Below are positions 1 through 12,140 of a stretch of 64,000 nucleotides of DNA, piece by piece (within the stretch, counting starts at the first letter, position 1; each line of letters begins with the position of its first letter). The position numbers and the translations under genes are program-made. The stretch comes from Datisca glomerata (taxonomy: Eukaryota > Streptophyta > Magnoliopsida > Cucurbitales > Datiscaceae), in the NCBI GenBank assembly GCA_003255025.1, contig QANY01002246.1, forward strand, positions 16,835 to 80,834, written 5' to 3'. The notes below the pieces were generated by a model that saw only the letters and a program-made list of their open reading frames with translations, was not told where the DNA came from and did no database searches.

Positions 1-1907
1 AGCTTGATGTAGCGGGAGCTTTAATGAAAAATAAATGTAAGGAATATGAATAATTGTTATATTTTGCATGATTATTTTTCATGATTTTTCATCTGCATAT
101 ATTAGAAATGTTTCAATCACATGATCAAAATGTAATTGCATCTCAAAGTTTCATAAATAACTACCATTACAAAGAAAATAATATATCCATAAACTAAACT
201 CATCAGTCTAAATTCACATATTAGTGTTCATCTCCAAATCAAACTAAAATCGAAACTAGAACTATCTTTTAAACAAACAAAAAATAACCACAGAAAGCGG
301 ACACAACATTGCCACAAAGCAGTAGAAAGACAATGATTGCAGCAGAAACACAACTAATAGAACAACAACTCCTCAAATACCATAATACAATATAAGCAGA
401 ATGGCCACAGATCAAACCAGCCCTCAACGATTTTGAGTAGCTGCTTTTTACAACAGAGCAACAAAACCTAGCAAGAATCTCCAAAACTAAAACCAAATCC
501 AAATTTTAGAAAATTAACCCAATCTCTAAAACTGTATAAATGAATTACTTAAGAAAAGAATAAGATCATAACTAGCCAGTGAACTAATTTCCTAAATCCA
601 CACTCCCTCCCCCCAGAAAATTTTTGAGAGAGAGAAATTGACAAACAAACAGAACAAGCAAAATGACTAAACTAATATGAATATTATAAGAGGTCATCTA
701 CAGTTTTAATTGAAACAGGACGTGCAAAAGAGAAGCGATCAAAGGGTTTTCGAAAAGAGAAGAGAAAGAGCTCGCGAAAGGAGAAGAGCAAGATCACTGG
801 TTCGATGCAACACAGGGAAATCAAAGATTAAAGGAGCAAGATCACTGGTTTGATCTGGTTCGATGCAACACAGTAAAAATAAGACTTTCCTGTCTCCACC
901 TCCATACATCCACCCCATCCACACACTATTTCCCAAACAGGGTGGGGAATCCCCACTAAAAGTAAGTTACATGCAGGTCCCTCACTCTTCCTTGAAGCTA
1001 GCTATTGAATTTCTGTTAAATAAAAAATCATATGTAATGTATATGAGATAAATGAAAAAATTGTTAATAAAGCTTGATGTAGCGGGAGCTTTAATGAAAA
1101 ATAAATGTAAGGAATACGAATAATTGTTATATTTTGCATGATTATTTTTCATGATTTTTCATCTGCATATATTAGAAATGTTTCAATCACATGATCAAAA
1201 TGTAATTGCATCTCAAAGTTTCATAAATAACTACCATTACAAAGAAAATAATATATCCATAAACTAAACTCATCAGTCTAAATTCACATATTAGTGTTCA
1301 TCTCCAAATCAAACTAAAATCGAAACTAGAACTATCTTTTAAACAAACAAAAAATAACCACAGAAAGCGGACACAACATTGCCACAAAGCAGTAGAAAGA
1401 CAATGATTGCAGCAGAAACACAACTAATAGAACAACAACTCCTCAAATACCATAATACAATATAAGCAGAATGGCCACAGATCAAACCAGCCCTCAACGA
1501 TTTTGAGTAGCTGCTTTTTACAACAGAGCAACAAAACCTAGCAGGAATCTCCAAAACTAAAACCAAATCCAAATTTTAGAAAATTAACCCAATCTCTAAA
1601 ACTGTATAAATGAATTACTTAAGAAAAGAATAAGATCATAACTAGCCAGTGAACTAATTTCCTAAATCCACACTCCCTCCCCCCAGAAAATTTTTGAGAG
1701 AGAGAAATTGACAAACAAACAGAACAAGCAAAATGACTAAACTAATATGAATATTATAAGAGGTCATCTACAGTTTTAATTGAAACAGGACATGCAAAAG
1801 AGAAGCGATCAAAGGGTTTCCGAAAAGAGAAGAGAAAGAGCTCGCGAAAGGAGAAGAGCAAGATCACTGGTTCGATGCAACACAGGGAAATCAAAGATTA
1901 AAGGAGA
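1..1907. repeat. 1,070-bp-offset tandem duplication
   Basis: Bases 1-837 recur at 1071-1907. I counted only about four substitutions by eye, for example near positions 38, 474, 722 and 750 of the first copy. The 233 bases between the copies (838-1070) begin with a short extra copy of the gatcactggtt...gatgcaacacag motif seen just before. The first copy starts at the window edge, so the unit may be longer. The near-identity implies a recent duplication inside the CACTA-related DNA. The matching minus-strand 77-codon frames in both copies (269-502 and 1339-1572) resemble no family I know. Confidence 0.9.
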
Positions 1908-2301
1908 AAGGACTCACTGCTATCTGCCGAGGTGAGGAGAAACGAAGGAAGACGCTAGCGGGAACTTACGAGGTGAGGGGAATCGAGGTCGCTCGTGAGG
2001 GCTCGCTGGGTGGGGGAGCTGGAAGGAATTATTGATATTGTTAAACGACGTCATTTTTTAGGTAGTCTATAGCGATGAAACTTTTATTTCCTCGGTAAAA
2101 GTATGACTCTATGGCGACGAAAAATATATTTCATCAGCAAAAACCTAAAGAAAAATTGGCTCGCCTCTCTTCTGTTTTTCTGGGTGAAATATCAGGGTTT
2201 TTGGCTACCAACAAAATATTAGTCATCAAATGACACTTTTAGCCACGAAATTAACTTTGTGGCTAAAAGTTCGGTCGCTAAAAGAGGCTTTTCTTGCAGT
2301 G
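1..2301. mobile_element. CACTA (En/Spm-like) element, terminal part
   Basis: The segment ends at 2301 with ttcttgcagtg, whose complement CACTGCAAGAA is the CACTA-superfamily terminal inverted repeat with one substitution. The last 260 bases repeat short motifs in both orientations (gcgacgaaa, agccacgaaatt, gtggctaaaag, gtcgctaaaag), as expected of CACTA subterminal repeats that bind the transposase. The other end must lie before base 1, so the element is partial and its autonomy cannot be judged. No transposase domain is readable here. The possible 3-bp target copy on the right would be ttt (2302-2304), with no partner visible. Confidence 0.6.
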
Positions 2302-3036
2302 TTTGTGCTCTCTTAATTTTTACATTTTTAGTGTTGGTAGAAAAGCATAGAAATTGAATGATTCTATTTAGATAGATTTAGAATCTAAAATTCTCTATTA
2401 TTTGTTACCTGTGGTTTTTAAAGGCGACTTTCAATATATATTTTTTTTGATATTTTCTTTTAGTTGATCAACTCCAACACAAACATTTTCAATATTTTTT
2501 TACCTTTATATAAGCCCATTTTCAGTTTGACTGTTGGACATATTAGTTACTCTTTTCAACAATTTGTAGCATGTAATGGCCATTAGACTCTAAATAATGA
2601 ATGACTCTTCAAAATCTATATTTTTGTGATATTATCAAAATAATAAAGGATTTAATAAATATTGTGGTCGAAGTGACATTCAATTACTAGGATAATAAAA
2701 TGTTTAGAAAACTCCACAATGCAAAAAGATATCATCCAGATCATGAGTTTTAGAAATGATTATGAAGATGGATCAATTTGATATTGGGATAGGAAAATTA
2801 ACCAGCATGTGATATGTTATTTAGGAAAATATATTGATGTATGTTGATATTATACCTTTATGAGTGTAAACTTATTACACATACATATGATATATATACG
2901 TGCGCGCGCCCACACACACATATATAATAATTTTATAGATAATTAATATATCAATTAAAAGAAAATAGTTTTCTTGACTCTGCAGCTTAAACATGAATTA
3001 CTAATTCAGATTTGCAATTATCAATATCATATGGAC
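2302..3036. other. AT-rich intergenic DNA
   Basis: No coding frame, LTR or RNA gene is visible. A short alternating purine/pyrimidine microsatellite (tatatatacgtgcgcgcgcc then cacacacacatatata) lies at about 2891-2926. It is the only local structure. Confidence 0.6.
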
Positions 3037-3849
3037 TAAACACGTAAGAAATACTCACCGCCACATAGATAAGGAGGGTCAACCAATGGGCTCGCGGAAA
3101 GCGGCAGAAAAGCAGAAACGGGAGAGAAGACTAATGTCGCGAGACACCTGCAAACAAATGAAGAATGGCCAGATGCATATCGAGAACAGGAAAGAGCACT
3201 AGAACAGGAAAAGTTGACTAGCCAATGGGAAAAGACTGACAAAGGACCCACGCCTCTGGAACAGGAAAAGGAACCAGAGACTCGGAGAACTACGCTGAAC
3301 GGGCAAAAATGGGGAGAGAATGATCAGAAGAAGAACGAAAACAGACGGAATGGATCTGAAATGACAGTCAAGTGGCATGATTGATTAGGTTGATGAATGA
3401 CTCGGACGAGACATGATAGCAGGCCACCAAGTGGCTACGACTGACTAGATCGAAGCACAAGAAATCACCAAGTGACTGTGATTGATTGGTGGCTGAATGA
3501 GACAAATGAAAATGATAAGTAAGGAAGGGAAATAGGGTCATGCCTGACAGAAAGATCCCCATGAATGGTGTGATCTCTAGGCATAATGAGTGCCCGAGAC
3601 CATAGGGGGAGGATAATCATTCCCCTCCCTTTTATTATTGTTCTAATCAACTCTTGTAAATTCGGAAGCCTATATAAAGTTAGTGTGTTAAATAAAACAC
3701 ATACATTCAATACAGCTCAGAGCATTTACTCCTTACAGACACACACACACATACACACTCTCTCTCCCTCCCTTATTAACACTCATATAAGTCAACCTTT
3801 ATCAATACTTTTCCCTTTGATCCCTGATTAGCAGAAAAAATCTTTTACA
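3037..3849 (+). repeat. 5' LTR of the gypsy element
   Basis: It aligns along its length with 6583-7425. It starts taaacacg where the 3' copy has tgaacaag, so the terminal TG is mutated, and it ends ttttaca. A TATA-like tataaag near 3672 is followed by a CT-rich microsatellite (3720-3775). The leader after the LTR begins tttagtgctttcattcagag. Confidence 0.8.
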
Positions 3850-3870
3850 TTTTAGTGCTTTCATTCAGAG

Positions 3871-4254
3871 TTGAGAGAAAAGCTTAAGAGGCCAACCCTA
3901 CATACTATAAACATGCCTAGAATCAGATCTAACGCAGCCCAAAGTGAGGGCAATAGGACCAGAAATGGGGATGATCACGTAGATCAACCATCCCCAGTAA
4001 CCGAAATGCTGAAGACGGTCTTGAATGGGATGCATGAGATGGAACGGAGGAACGCTGAAGCAATACGTAACGCATGGCAGAATATGCAAGATCAGATCAA
4101 CACACTACAACAGGAACTTGCAAAAATGCGAGTAAAGGTCAGTCAACGGGTGAATGATGATGAATTGGAAAATAACAATGAAGAGGAAGCCCACTCCGGG
4201 GGTAACCGTCGAGACAGAAGACAAGGAGACCACGAGAAATGTAGAAACATATGA
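3871..4254 (+). pseudogene. gypsy gag, N-terminal part
   Basis: This 127-codon frame directly follows the LTR and leader; the methionine at 3913 is the more likely start. The product is hydrophilic, with a coiled-coil-like stretch of M/E/R/N/Q residues near its middle, typical of the N-terminal half of Tat-type Gag. It ends in a stop that overlaps the start of the next frame (ATGA at 4251-4254). I read this as a frameshift in one gag gene rather than as a second gene, because gag homology continues directly in the next frame. Confidence 0.65.
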
Positions 4255-4838
4255 CGGGAAGAGGAAGTCCAGTCGCAGAACCTCATGAAGGAAGCTACGG
4301 GAGAGGCTCAGAAATCTTGAGTCATGTCAAAGAAAGCAATACAAGAACAATTGGAATAAAAGATGATGAAAATGAGGAATCTCGGGAGTACGGGAATAAC
4401 CAACTTCGAATCTCTTATCCGGACGCCATTCAGTCCAGAAGTCCTAGCGGCGCCCGTACCGAAAAATTCGTTACTTCTAGATTCAAATGCTACGAAGGAA
4501 AAACTGATCCCGTAGGCCGTCTTCGACGGTTTAAACAAGACATGGCGATGTACCAACATGATGACAAGTTGATGTGCATAATGTGCACCACTAGTCTAGA
4601 CGGGATGACTTTGAAGTGGTATCACTCCTCGCCGATGCACTTGATCGCGAGCTTCAATGTCATGTCCTCTGTTTTCATAGAGCAATACTCTAATTTCCGT
4701 ACTGTCATGGAAGACTCAGAACACCTAATGACAATCTCTACCAAGGAATGGGAGTCCCTACGGGAGTACACTTATCACTTTAAAGATGAGGTGACCAAGG
4801 TCGAGAATTGTGACGACTGTTTCCCTAGATTGGCCTAG
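4251..4838 (+). pseudogene. gypsy gag, capsid domain
   Basis: The 195-codon frame holds the retrotransposon Gag core (Pfam Retrotrans_gag type). Residues CYEGKTDPVGRL, LDGMTLKWYHS and the following EQYSNFR...KEWESLREYTYHF occupy the places of the conserved F-x-G-x-x-D-P, LxGxAxxWF and ESLRxYxxRF blocks. The capsid assembles the virus-like particle that packages element RNA. The frame stops within the family domain, and gag-like sequence continues in other frames to about 5400, including a degenerate zinc knuckle (YHRSNEHYTREFFSLK) near 5250-5300 that has lost cysteines. Confidence 0.8.
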
Positions 4839-5559
4839 GTCTAGACCCAGAATCACCCTTTTTCGAGGATCGTTCAAAGTGAACCCCCTTTCTATGGTGG
4901 AGGTTTTCCAACAGGTGCAAGCATACATCACTCTCGAGGAAGAAAATAGGAGTATGCAGAGAACGTCTTAATGGAAGAAAGAGGAATCGTGAAAATGAGA
5001 AAGAGGTATAAGACCCAGAAAAGGGAAGCACGATGGAACAAAAATAGAAGATGGGAAGAATATCAAGCAAGAAAGAATCACGTACCCAATACGAGATCTT
5101 GACAGAGTCCACCCAAGGGATAAATTCTACACACTGTTGACCATTCCGGTCAACCAGATACTAGAGGCTATCAAGGACAAACCTTGGCTGAAAAGACCAG
5201 CCCCGCTCACCAAGGAACCAAGCTACAAGGATAAAGACATGTACTGATCCTACCATAGGAGCAATGAACATTACACACGTGAATTTTTCAGCTTAAAAAT
5301 TATATTGAACAACTGATCAAGGAAAGGTACCTTAGTCAATTCATAAAGAAATATGAACAGAAGCGGGAGGCTAAGAAAAACAGACATGGGGAAGATAAGT
5401 GAGACATGGGGAAGCAGCCCCCTACATCGTTAACACGATTATAGCACTAACCGAACAAGAAGGAACAACGAAAAAGGAAAGGAAGATATTTTGTAAGCCA
5501 CCAATGTTAGAAAGGCATCAACAAAAAACCCTCAGACGTCAATGACAATCAATTGCTAG

Positions 5560-5888
5560 TGTTCGACGAATTAGATCTAGAGCACGACGGACACTATAAA
5601 GATGCCCTAGTTATCAAAATACAAGTTGGACACTACTTGTTGAGGAGAGTGTTGGTATATGACGGGAGCGCACTAAACATCATCTATTGAGCAACCGTGG
5701 AGAAGATGACCATGGGAAATCAAAAGATGCAAGGGACTTCGCAGTCGTTGATTAGTTTCAATAGAGCCATTGGCTACTCGGAAGGAACTCTGACTCTCTC
5801 GGTGAACGCGAATCCGTTTAACTATATAACTGAGTTCATGGTGCTGGGAATGTCATCCCCATACAACGCTATCCTGGGGAGGACCTGA
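5560..5888 (+). pseudogene. gypsy aspartic protease region
   Basis: The translation contains LLRRVLVYDGSALNIIY followed, after a stop, by a segment ending MSSPYNAILGRT. This is the retropepsin fold of Tat-type gypsy elements, where the usual active site reads VLVDxGSS and the fold ends YNAILGR. Here Y stands where the catalytic aspartate is expected and a stop separates the two halves, so the enzyme is dead. The protease would normally release Gag, RT and integrase from the polyprotein. Confidence 0.75.
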
Positions 5889-6157
5889 CCCCACAGGATG
5901 AAGGTTGTACCCATAACGTCCTACCAAGATTTAAAGTACCCGTCACCAGATGGAGTGAAAACAACAAGAGGCGAACAGGTCGGGGCTTGCATCTGTTCAG
6001 TGACGTCTTTAGAATTCGCTAAGAAAAAGGTTACGGAGAAAGCTGAAGGAAAAAGACCGGCGGATTTATAACAATCACAGGGAAACGGGCAAGACGACCC
6101 GGTGTACGAGCCGGGAGAGGAACATAGCTCGTATGTTTAGAAGAAGGGACCTAGAAG

Positions 6158-6420
6158 ATGACCAACATTGCCACCCATCTCAAGGAAATTGAGAAGAGGA
6201 AGTTGGTGAAATTTCTGAAGGAAAACGGAGATGTATTTGTAGCAATAACACATGAGATGCCCGACATTCCAGAAGAGATCATCTGCCATAGGTTAAACAC
6301 GGATCCCACCATAAAACCTGTAAAACAAAGAAGAAAAGCTTTGCCCCGGAATGAAATCAAGCGATCAAAGAAGATGTCGAGAAGCTCTTGGAAGTAGGTT
6401 TTATCAGGGAAGTAAACTAC
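6158..6420 (+). pseudogene. gypsy reverse transcriptase, N-terminal fragment
   Basis: The frame reads LVKFLKENGDVF, then EMPDIPEEIICHRLNTDP, then KPVKQRRKALPRNEIK. In another frame it continues LLEVGFIREVNY near 6390-6418. These are the conserved start of Tat-type gypsy RT, just before the fingers domain. The palm with its YxDD motif, RNase H and integrase are absent: within 60 bases the sequence changes to unrelated DNA leading to the 3' LTR. Confidence 0.8.
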
Positions 6421-6582
6421 CTTAAATAATAACTTTAATGTGTAACAATTAATGTTTTGCAGGATAAAAGAAGTAACGAAAATGTGAAAATGAACCAAGG
6501 ATAACCACTCCCTGAAATTGGACACGTGCTGGGGGCATTCATTGCGCTTCGACAAGCATCACCGAAGAGCAATGGGGGCAAA

Positions 6583-7425
6583 TGAACAAGTAAAAAATAC
6601 CCATTGCCACATGGACAATGAGGGTCGACCAAAGGGCTCACGGAAAATGACAAAAAAAATAGAAACGGGAGAGAAGACTAATGTCGTGGGACACCCGTAA
6701 ACAAATGAAGATGGCCAGACGCATACCGAGAATAGGAAAGAGCACCAGAACGGGAAAAGCTGACTGGCCAACGGGAAAAGACTGATGAAGGACCCACGTC
6801 TCGGGAACGGGAAAAGGAACCTGAGACTTGAAGAACTACCCTGAACGGACAAGGCAGTCGCTGAACTGTGCAAAAACAGGGATGGAAGGATCAGAAGAAG
6901 AACGTGAACATATGAAATGGATCCAGAATGATAGCCAAGTGGCATGATTGATTAGGTAGCTGAATGACTTGGATGAGATAGGATGGCAGGCCACCAAATG
7001 GCTACGACTGACTGGCTCAAACCATAAGAAATCACCAAGTGACTATTACTAATTGACGACTGAATGAGATAGATGAAAATGATAAATAAGAAAGGGAAAA
7101 AAGGTCATACCTAACAGAAAGATCCTCACGGATGTGTGTGATTTTTAGGCATATTGAGTGCCTCAGAGACCCTAGGGGGAGGATAATCATTCCCCTCCAT
7201 TTATTATTGTTCTAATCAACTCATGTAAATTAGAAAGTTTATATAAGACCAGTGTGTTAAATGGAACATATGCATTCAATACAACTCAAACAAATACAAC
7301 TTAGAGCATTTACTCCTTATACACACACTCTCTCTCTTTCTTTCTCTGTCATTAATACTCATATAAATCAACCCTTATCAATACTTTTCCTTTTAATGTC
7401 TGATTAGCGGAAAATGTCTTTTACA
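6583..7425 (+). repeat. 3' LTR of the gypsy element
   Basis: It starts tgaacaag after a polypurine tract and ends ttttaca. It aligns with 3037-3849 with many substitutions and small indels, so the insertion is not recent. The same CT-rich microsatellite occurs near 7320-7350. Confidence 0.8.
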
Positions 7426-8149
7426 TGGGTCATAATGGTTAATAAAGAATTTCAATATCATTTATATTTATGTTTATGTGATGAAGCTTAATAGCACTTG
7501 AATTGATTAAAATTTTACTATTTGATTTTTAATTATTTTAAATAATAATCAACACCCATATCAAAATTCTCTCAATTTTTTATAATCAGTTAGAAAATTT
7601 TACCTTTTTAAAATCAAAACATCTTTTAATTGAAGATTTCATAACTAAGATAATATTTAAAATTTTATAATTTCGTAAATCGTACGGATATGTAACTAGT
7701 TCATTAGTAAACTTCCAGTTTACAAACCACCTTTTTAGCGCCATAGCTTTTTAAGAGATTGTACTATTCTGTAACCTATAGCAAATATGTAAATGATGAG
7801 TATCTTTGAAGAATTTCAAGAATTGAATAAAATGTAATTTGTGGATATCGAACATGCAGAAATAGAAACAACTTACAAACTGATTAATTACATAACTACA
7901 ATAAGAACAAGGGGGTTCCAACGAATAATGCTTTCCTTTTTAGAAGAACAATAGAATCTTCTCGATGAAACAATTAAATCTGAGCGTATGGAAGAATATA
8001 AGGATCAAACCTTTTGTAGTGACTTCGAATCAATAGGCCTCTCCTTTCTTCTCATTTTGTTTGAGGCGGGCCGAATAGAGAATGATATGCAGAAATAAGG
8101 GAAGGGTTGCATAGATCACATTTGACTTTTTGGTTTGAATTTACAGAGA
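7426..8149. other. AT-rich unassigned DNA
   Basis: No frame, LTR pair or RNA gene is recognisable. The right part (7900-8149) could be a diverged continuation of the adjacent LINE, but I see no protein match. Confidence 0.5.
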
Positions 8150-8721
8150 TTTTGTATTTTCTGTAAGGGTACATTGTTGCGAAAAATGATATAACTTTTA
8201 TGGAAATTCACAAGTTGCCCAGATGTACGACCTTATAAATCTAAAATATCAATAAATTCCTGGATCTCAGATTCAACAGCTTTATAGAATAAGCGAATCA
8301 TCTTCGAAAAATAAGTAAGTTATGGTAGTGCTAACATGCGAACAACCAAAGCCTAATATCTTTTTACTCTCACAAGAAAGATTGATAAGAGACGATAAAG
8401 CTTCAGCACAAAATAGAAAGAGCTACATGAAAAGAGGTTCACCTTTTCTAAGAACCTCGATTGGGAAAAATAAATCTGCTAGAGTGTCCCCATTGAGGGA
8501 CACCCGATAAGACACTGAGGAAATGCAAGAGAAAAGCCTGGAGCACAATTTAGAAGAAAACCCCAACTTCTTCACTACTTTAGTAACAAAAGTACATTCG
8601 ACTCGATAATAGGCCTTAGCCATGTCAAATTTAATCATAGTATGATAATTCCTTTATTCCTTTCTAATGGGCATGGCATGCATGACTGTATGCGCTAATA
8701 AGATATTGTCCATGATACTTC
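8150..8721 (-). mobile_element. L1-type LINE reverse transcriptase fragment
   Basis: Read on the minus strand, the protein runs NRSIMDNILLAHTVMHAM, then MIKFDMAKAYYRVE, then SCISSVSYRVSLNGD, LRKGEPL, FFEDDSLIL and SGQLVNFHKSYIIF. These are RT blocks of plant L1 ORF2 in order; the FADD-type catalytic box has become FFEDD. There is one stop and at least two frameshifts. The fragment starts at the boundary of copia-1 (8722). It differs in sequence from LINE-A on the far side of copia-1, so the two are not halves of one copy. Confidence 0.85.
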
Positions 8722-9685
8722 TGTTAGAAATAGTGTATTGCATTATAAAATTAAATGAAAATAAAAGTAATATAACAACTCATTATACTGTTACTCTGTC
8801 TGCTTTATTTAATGTTGGTATTTACTTTTTTGACATTTCGTAATTATGGTGTATCTACATTGTTATTCATAATTATATTATTTTCAAACTGAGTCATGTT
8901 TGCACAGTTTTCTTAAAACAGTTACGCTTCTTCACTTGTGGTACTAGGTTGATAATTGTATCTATTTTCCAAGATCAAATGGGTGGAGACAGCAGAAGAG
9001 CACCCGATTTCACCACATTGATTGAACAAACTTGTAAGAATTGTACCCCAGAGTAATGATGTAAAACCAGGACTTGGACCGGAAAACCAAATCGTCAGTG
9101 AAAATAAAAATAAACTGAACCAAAAATAAACTAGACCAAAACTAAGCCGGACCGAGACAAAATTGAATCAAGACCGAACCAAGAAAAATGAGGAGGGGGA
9201 GACCTCTTACTACTTATGAGGGAGCCACCAATAAAGGCCATTAAACCCATTTAAAGGCCTATTAACCCAAAAAAGTATTTTTCTCTTAAATTGCTAAATA
9301 AAAAAATTTTGGACCTTAAACTACAAAGAATATTCTATATTCTATGACTTTTGGGTTTCTTGTGAGAAGGGAAAATAAATCTGGAGCAAAAGACAGCACA
9401 TGGCCCCATATAGAGAGATGCTCCAACATTTTCTTCATTTTCAACGTGAAATTTCTATAATTCTCACCTATTTTTCATTCTCATTTAGCTCACTTTAGAA
9501 GATAATTGCTCATTCATCCCAAAACTAATTTTGACAAATTAATAGTCGATTTCGATGTACTCGTAGAGAATAACTCAAATATCCAATGATCTTATACTAT
9601 TACGTAGTGGGTCTCACCTAAAAATTTGTCCAAAATTGATCCACGAAAATGGTGTAAAAATAGCAATTTTCAAATAATTTCCCAC
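8722..9685 (-). repeat. copia-1 3' LTR
   Basis: It aligns with 15042-16069: shared blocks include cagttacgc...cacttgtggtact, the ttaatagtcgatttcgatgt block and ccaaaattgat near the inner end. It is 964 bp against 1,028 bp in the partner, with many indels, which suggests an old insertion. Confidence 0.85.
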
Positions 9686-10329
9686 ATGAATGAAAATTGA
9701 CGACCAACGACATGACAAACATAGTGATAGAATTCTACGTTCCGAACTTGCATAGGATAGGTAGGTTTTACCCTTTGAACCTTTCCTTGTGTAAGTATGT
9801 TTACTTTACTAGCTGACCACTAGACATGATATCTTTGAACTGTTCAGCTTTTTGTATAAACGATGACATACTACACACATGAGTCATCCCTGACACAGTT
9901 CAGTTCTCATGATTATGTTCATTTTGGTCATGAACATTGTCCTAGTTCTGCACGAGTTTCTAAATAATTGTGCCCTTACAATTCCTATAGAAGCGGCCCC
10001 AGTCCATTCTCACATAGGTGATCTTTTAATTTAAGAGTAAACAAGCATTACTCCGGTCAAATCCCACAATTTCCGATGCATATGAATAATTAAAAGATCA
10101 GTTTAACCTGATCTCAACGGGTATCATTGTGTTTCATCGTAGGAATGGATAGGAAAAATCCCCACAATAATCCAGCTAAGTTTATACAATTAAGTTGTCC
10201 ATTTGAACCTAGATCTTGGGATCTCCAGTCAACTAGGTTGAGTATCCTTTGTATCAACTTACTTTTACATGGGTTTTAGTCCTAGTCAACTAACTCTCTA
10301 TGACAATGTTATCCTTGGACTTCACATAA

Positions 10330-11039
10330 TCAAGAGTGTTAACTCCTGTCAAGAGTACTTGTTTAATGGTAATTATGTCTACGACGAATGTGTCTAGACT
10401 TACCATTATACGTATTACTTTGTGCTTTATCAATAGCACTATGACTATTACAGTGTATGCGGATTGGTGGCACAGACTTTGTCCATCTAGAAATATCCTC
10501 TAGGAAGTGATGTAGCCACTCACCCTCTTCCCCACATTTGTCCAAAGCTATAAACTCAGATTCTATAGTGGATCTAGCTATGACAGTCTGTTTTGAGGAT
10601 TTTCACGCTATGACAGCGCCTCCTAGTGTGAAAATATATTCAGTATCAGACTTCATATATGTTTTATCAGATATCCAATTGCATTAGTATATCCTTCTAG
10701 GATCGCTAGATATCTTGAATAGTGTAGTTCATAACTTTGAGTATATCGTAAGTACCTCAATACTCTTACAATGCCTTCCAATGTTCAACTCTAGGAATAC
10801 TCTTGAATCTACTCAGTTTACTCACTGTATAGGCTATATAAGGTCTTGTACAATTTATCAAGTACATCAGACTACCTATCACTCTAGAGTACTCTATTTG
10901 AGAGATACTCTCACATTTATTCTTGGATTAATGTACACTTGTATCCATCAATGTTTTTGATTCACCAATGTCATATTTGCTAAATTTTTGAAGAATTGAA
11001 TCTACATAATGAGATTGACTTTAAATAAGTCCATATGAT
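10330..11039 (-). pseudogene. copia-1 RNase H
   Basis: The minus strand reads, with shifts, EYIFTLGGAVIA, then KSSKQTVIARSTIESEFIAL, DKCGEEGEWLHHFLEDI, IHCNSHSAIDKAQS and GKSRHIRRRH. These are the diagnostic C-terminal blocks of copia RNase H, including the TxESEF glutamate and the RHIRRRH end. RNase H removes genomic RNA during reverse transcription. Stops are scattered through the domain. Confidence 0.85.
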
Positions 11040-12140
11040 GTTCTTTTGATTTTTATTTCCAATATAACATCAACGAGTCTCACGTCCTTCATATCAAATC
11101 TAAATTTTAACACGTCTTTCATATATTTGACCATCTTATCATTACTCCCAACGATAAGCATGTCCTCAACATACAAGCACACAATGACATATATATTTTC
11201 TAAATTTTTAACCTATATACATTTATCACATTCATTTATTTTGAATCCAATTGAGATAATGTGACTATCAAATTTCTCATGGCATTGTTTTGGTGCTTGT
11301 TTCAAACCATACAATGATTGGACCAATTTACAGACTTTCTTTCCTTGCCCAGAAACGGTAAACCCTTATGGTTGTTCCATGTAGATTTCTTCCTCTAAAT
11401 TTCCATTTAGACAGACTGTTTTCACATCCATTTGATGTATATCAAGATTTCGCAAAGCTGTAATTGCAAGTACTATCCTTTATTCTCGACACCAGAGAGT
11501 ATGTTTCAAAATAATCAAGACTTTCTTTCTGTCTATAACTTTTAATTACAAGTCTAGACTTTAATTAAAATTTTTTGATTTTTATTTGCAATATAACATC
11601 AACAACTCCCACGTCCTTCATATCAAATCTAGATTTTAACATGTCTTTCATAGATTTGATCGTCTTATCATAACTCCCAACTATAAGCATGTCATCAACA
11701 TCTAAGCACATAATGACATATCCATTTTCTATATTTTTAACATAGCTACATTTATCACATTCATTTATTTTGAATCCAATTGACATCATGTGACTATCAA
11801 ATTTCTCATGCCATTGTTTTGGTGCTTGCTTCAAACCATACAATGATTTGACGATTTACAAACTTTCTTTCCTTGCCCATGAACGGAAAACTCTTCTGGT
11901 TGTTCTATGTAGATTTCTTCCTCTAAGTCTCTATTTAGAAAGATTTTTTTCACATACATTTGATGTACAACAAGATTTCGCAAAGCTGTAATTGCTAGTA
12001 CCATAATTTATTCTCGACACCAGAGAATATGTATCAAAATAATCAAGACTCTCCTTCTGTCTATAACCTTTAATTACAAGTCTAGCCTTGTATTTATCAA
12101 TTGATCCATCGGTTTTCATTTTCGTTTGGAAATCCACTTA
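11040..12140 (-). pseudogene. copia-1 reverse transcriptase with internal duplication
   Basis: The minus strand shows [20 protein letters not shown] (11931-12137) and YGLKQAPKQWHEKFDS...YVIMCLDVDDMLIVGSYDK (11565-11843), both core copia RT blocks. The catalytic box reads DVDD in place of YVDD. A second, more degenerate copy of the C-terminal RT block lies immediately downstream at 11044-11562. The enzyme would copy element RNA into cDNA in the virus-like particle. Confidence 0.9.
11044..12090. repeat. 529-bp tandem duplication inside copia-1 RT
   Basis: The segment 11044-11562 and the segment from about 11573 to 12090 align at an offset of 528-529 bases. Shared landmarks are gatttttattt, cacgtccttcatatcaaatct and tctataac.tttaattacaag. 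The copies differ by many substitutions, so the duplication is old. Confidence 0.85.

Larger units (their letters stand above)
3037..7425 (+). mobile_element. Ty3/gypsy retrotransposon, internally deleted (Tat-like gag-PR)
   Basis: Two direct LTRs of about 0.8 kb (3037-3849 and 6583-7425) flank 2.7 kb of internal DNA. The internal DNA reads gag, a zinc-knuckle-like segment, aspartic protease and the first part of reverse transcriptase, then stops. The RT core, RNase H and integrase are missing, with the junction near 6420-6480. The polypurine tract caatggggg (6570-6578) sits just before the 3' LTR. The gag and protease match the Tat/Ogre-type plant gypsy group. Frames are broken by stops and shifts, so it is not autonomous. 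The flanks tggac and tgggt are at best a decayed target duplication. Confidence 0.85.

Noticed and set aside
269..502. Duplicated 77-codon minus-strand frames (also 1339-1572) as a gene family
   Set aside because: They are copies by virtue of the tandem duplication, with no homology, no signal peptide logic and no supporting structure.
4251..4254. ATGA overlap of two gag frames as a translational coupling signal
   Set aside because: Both frames are parts of one decayed gag with many other breaks, so the overlap is most likely a chance result of a frameshift.
10715..10960. 81-codon plus-strand frame
   Set aside because: It lies antisense to copia-1 RNase H, which has clear family motifs on the minus strand.
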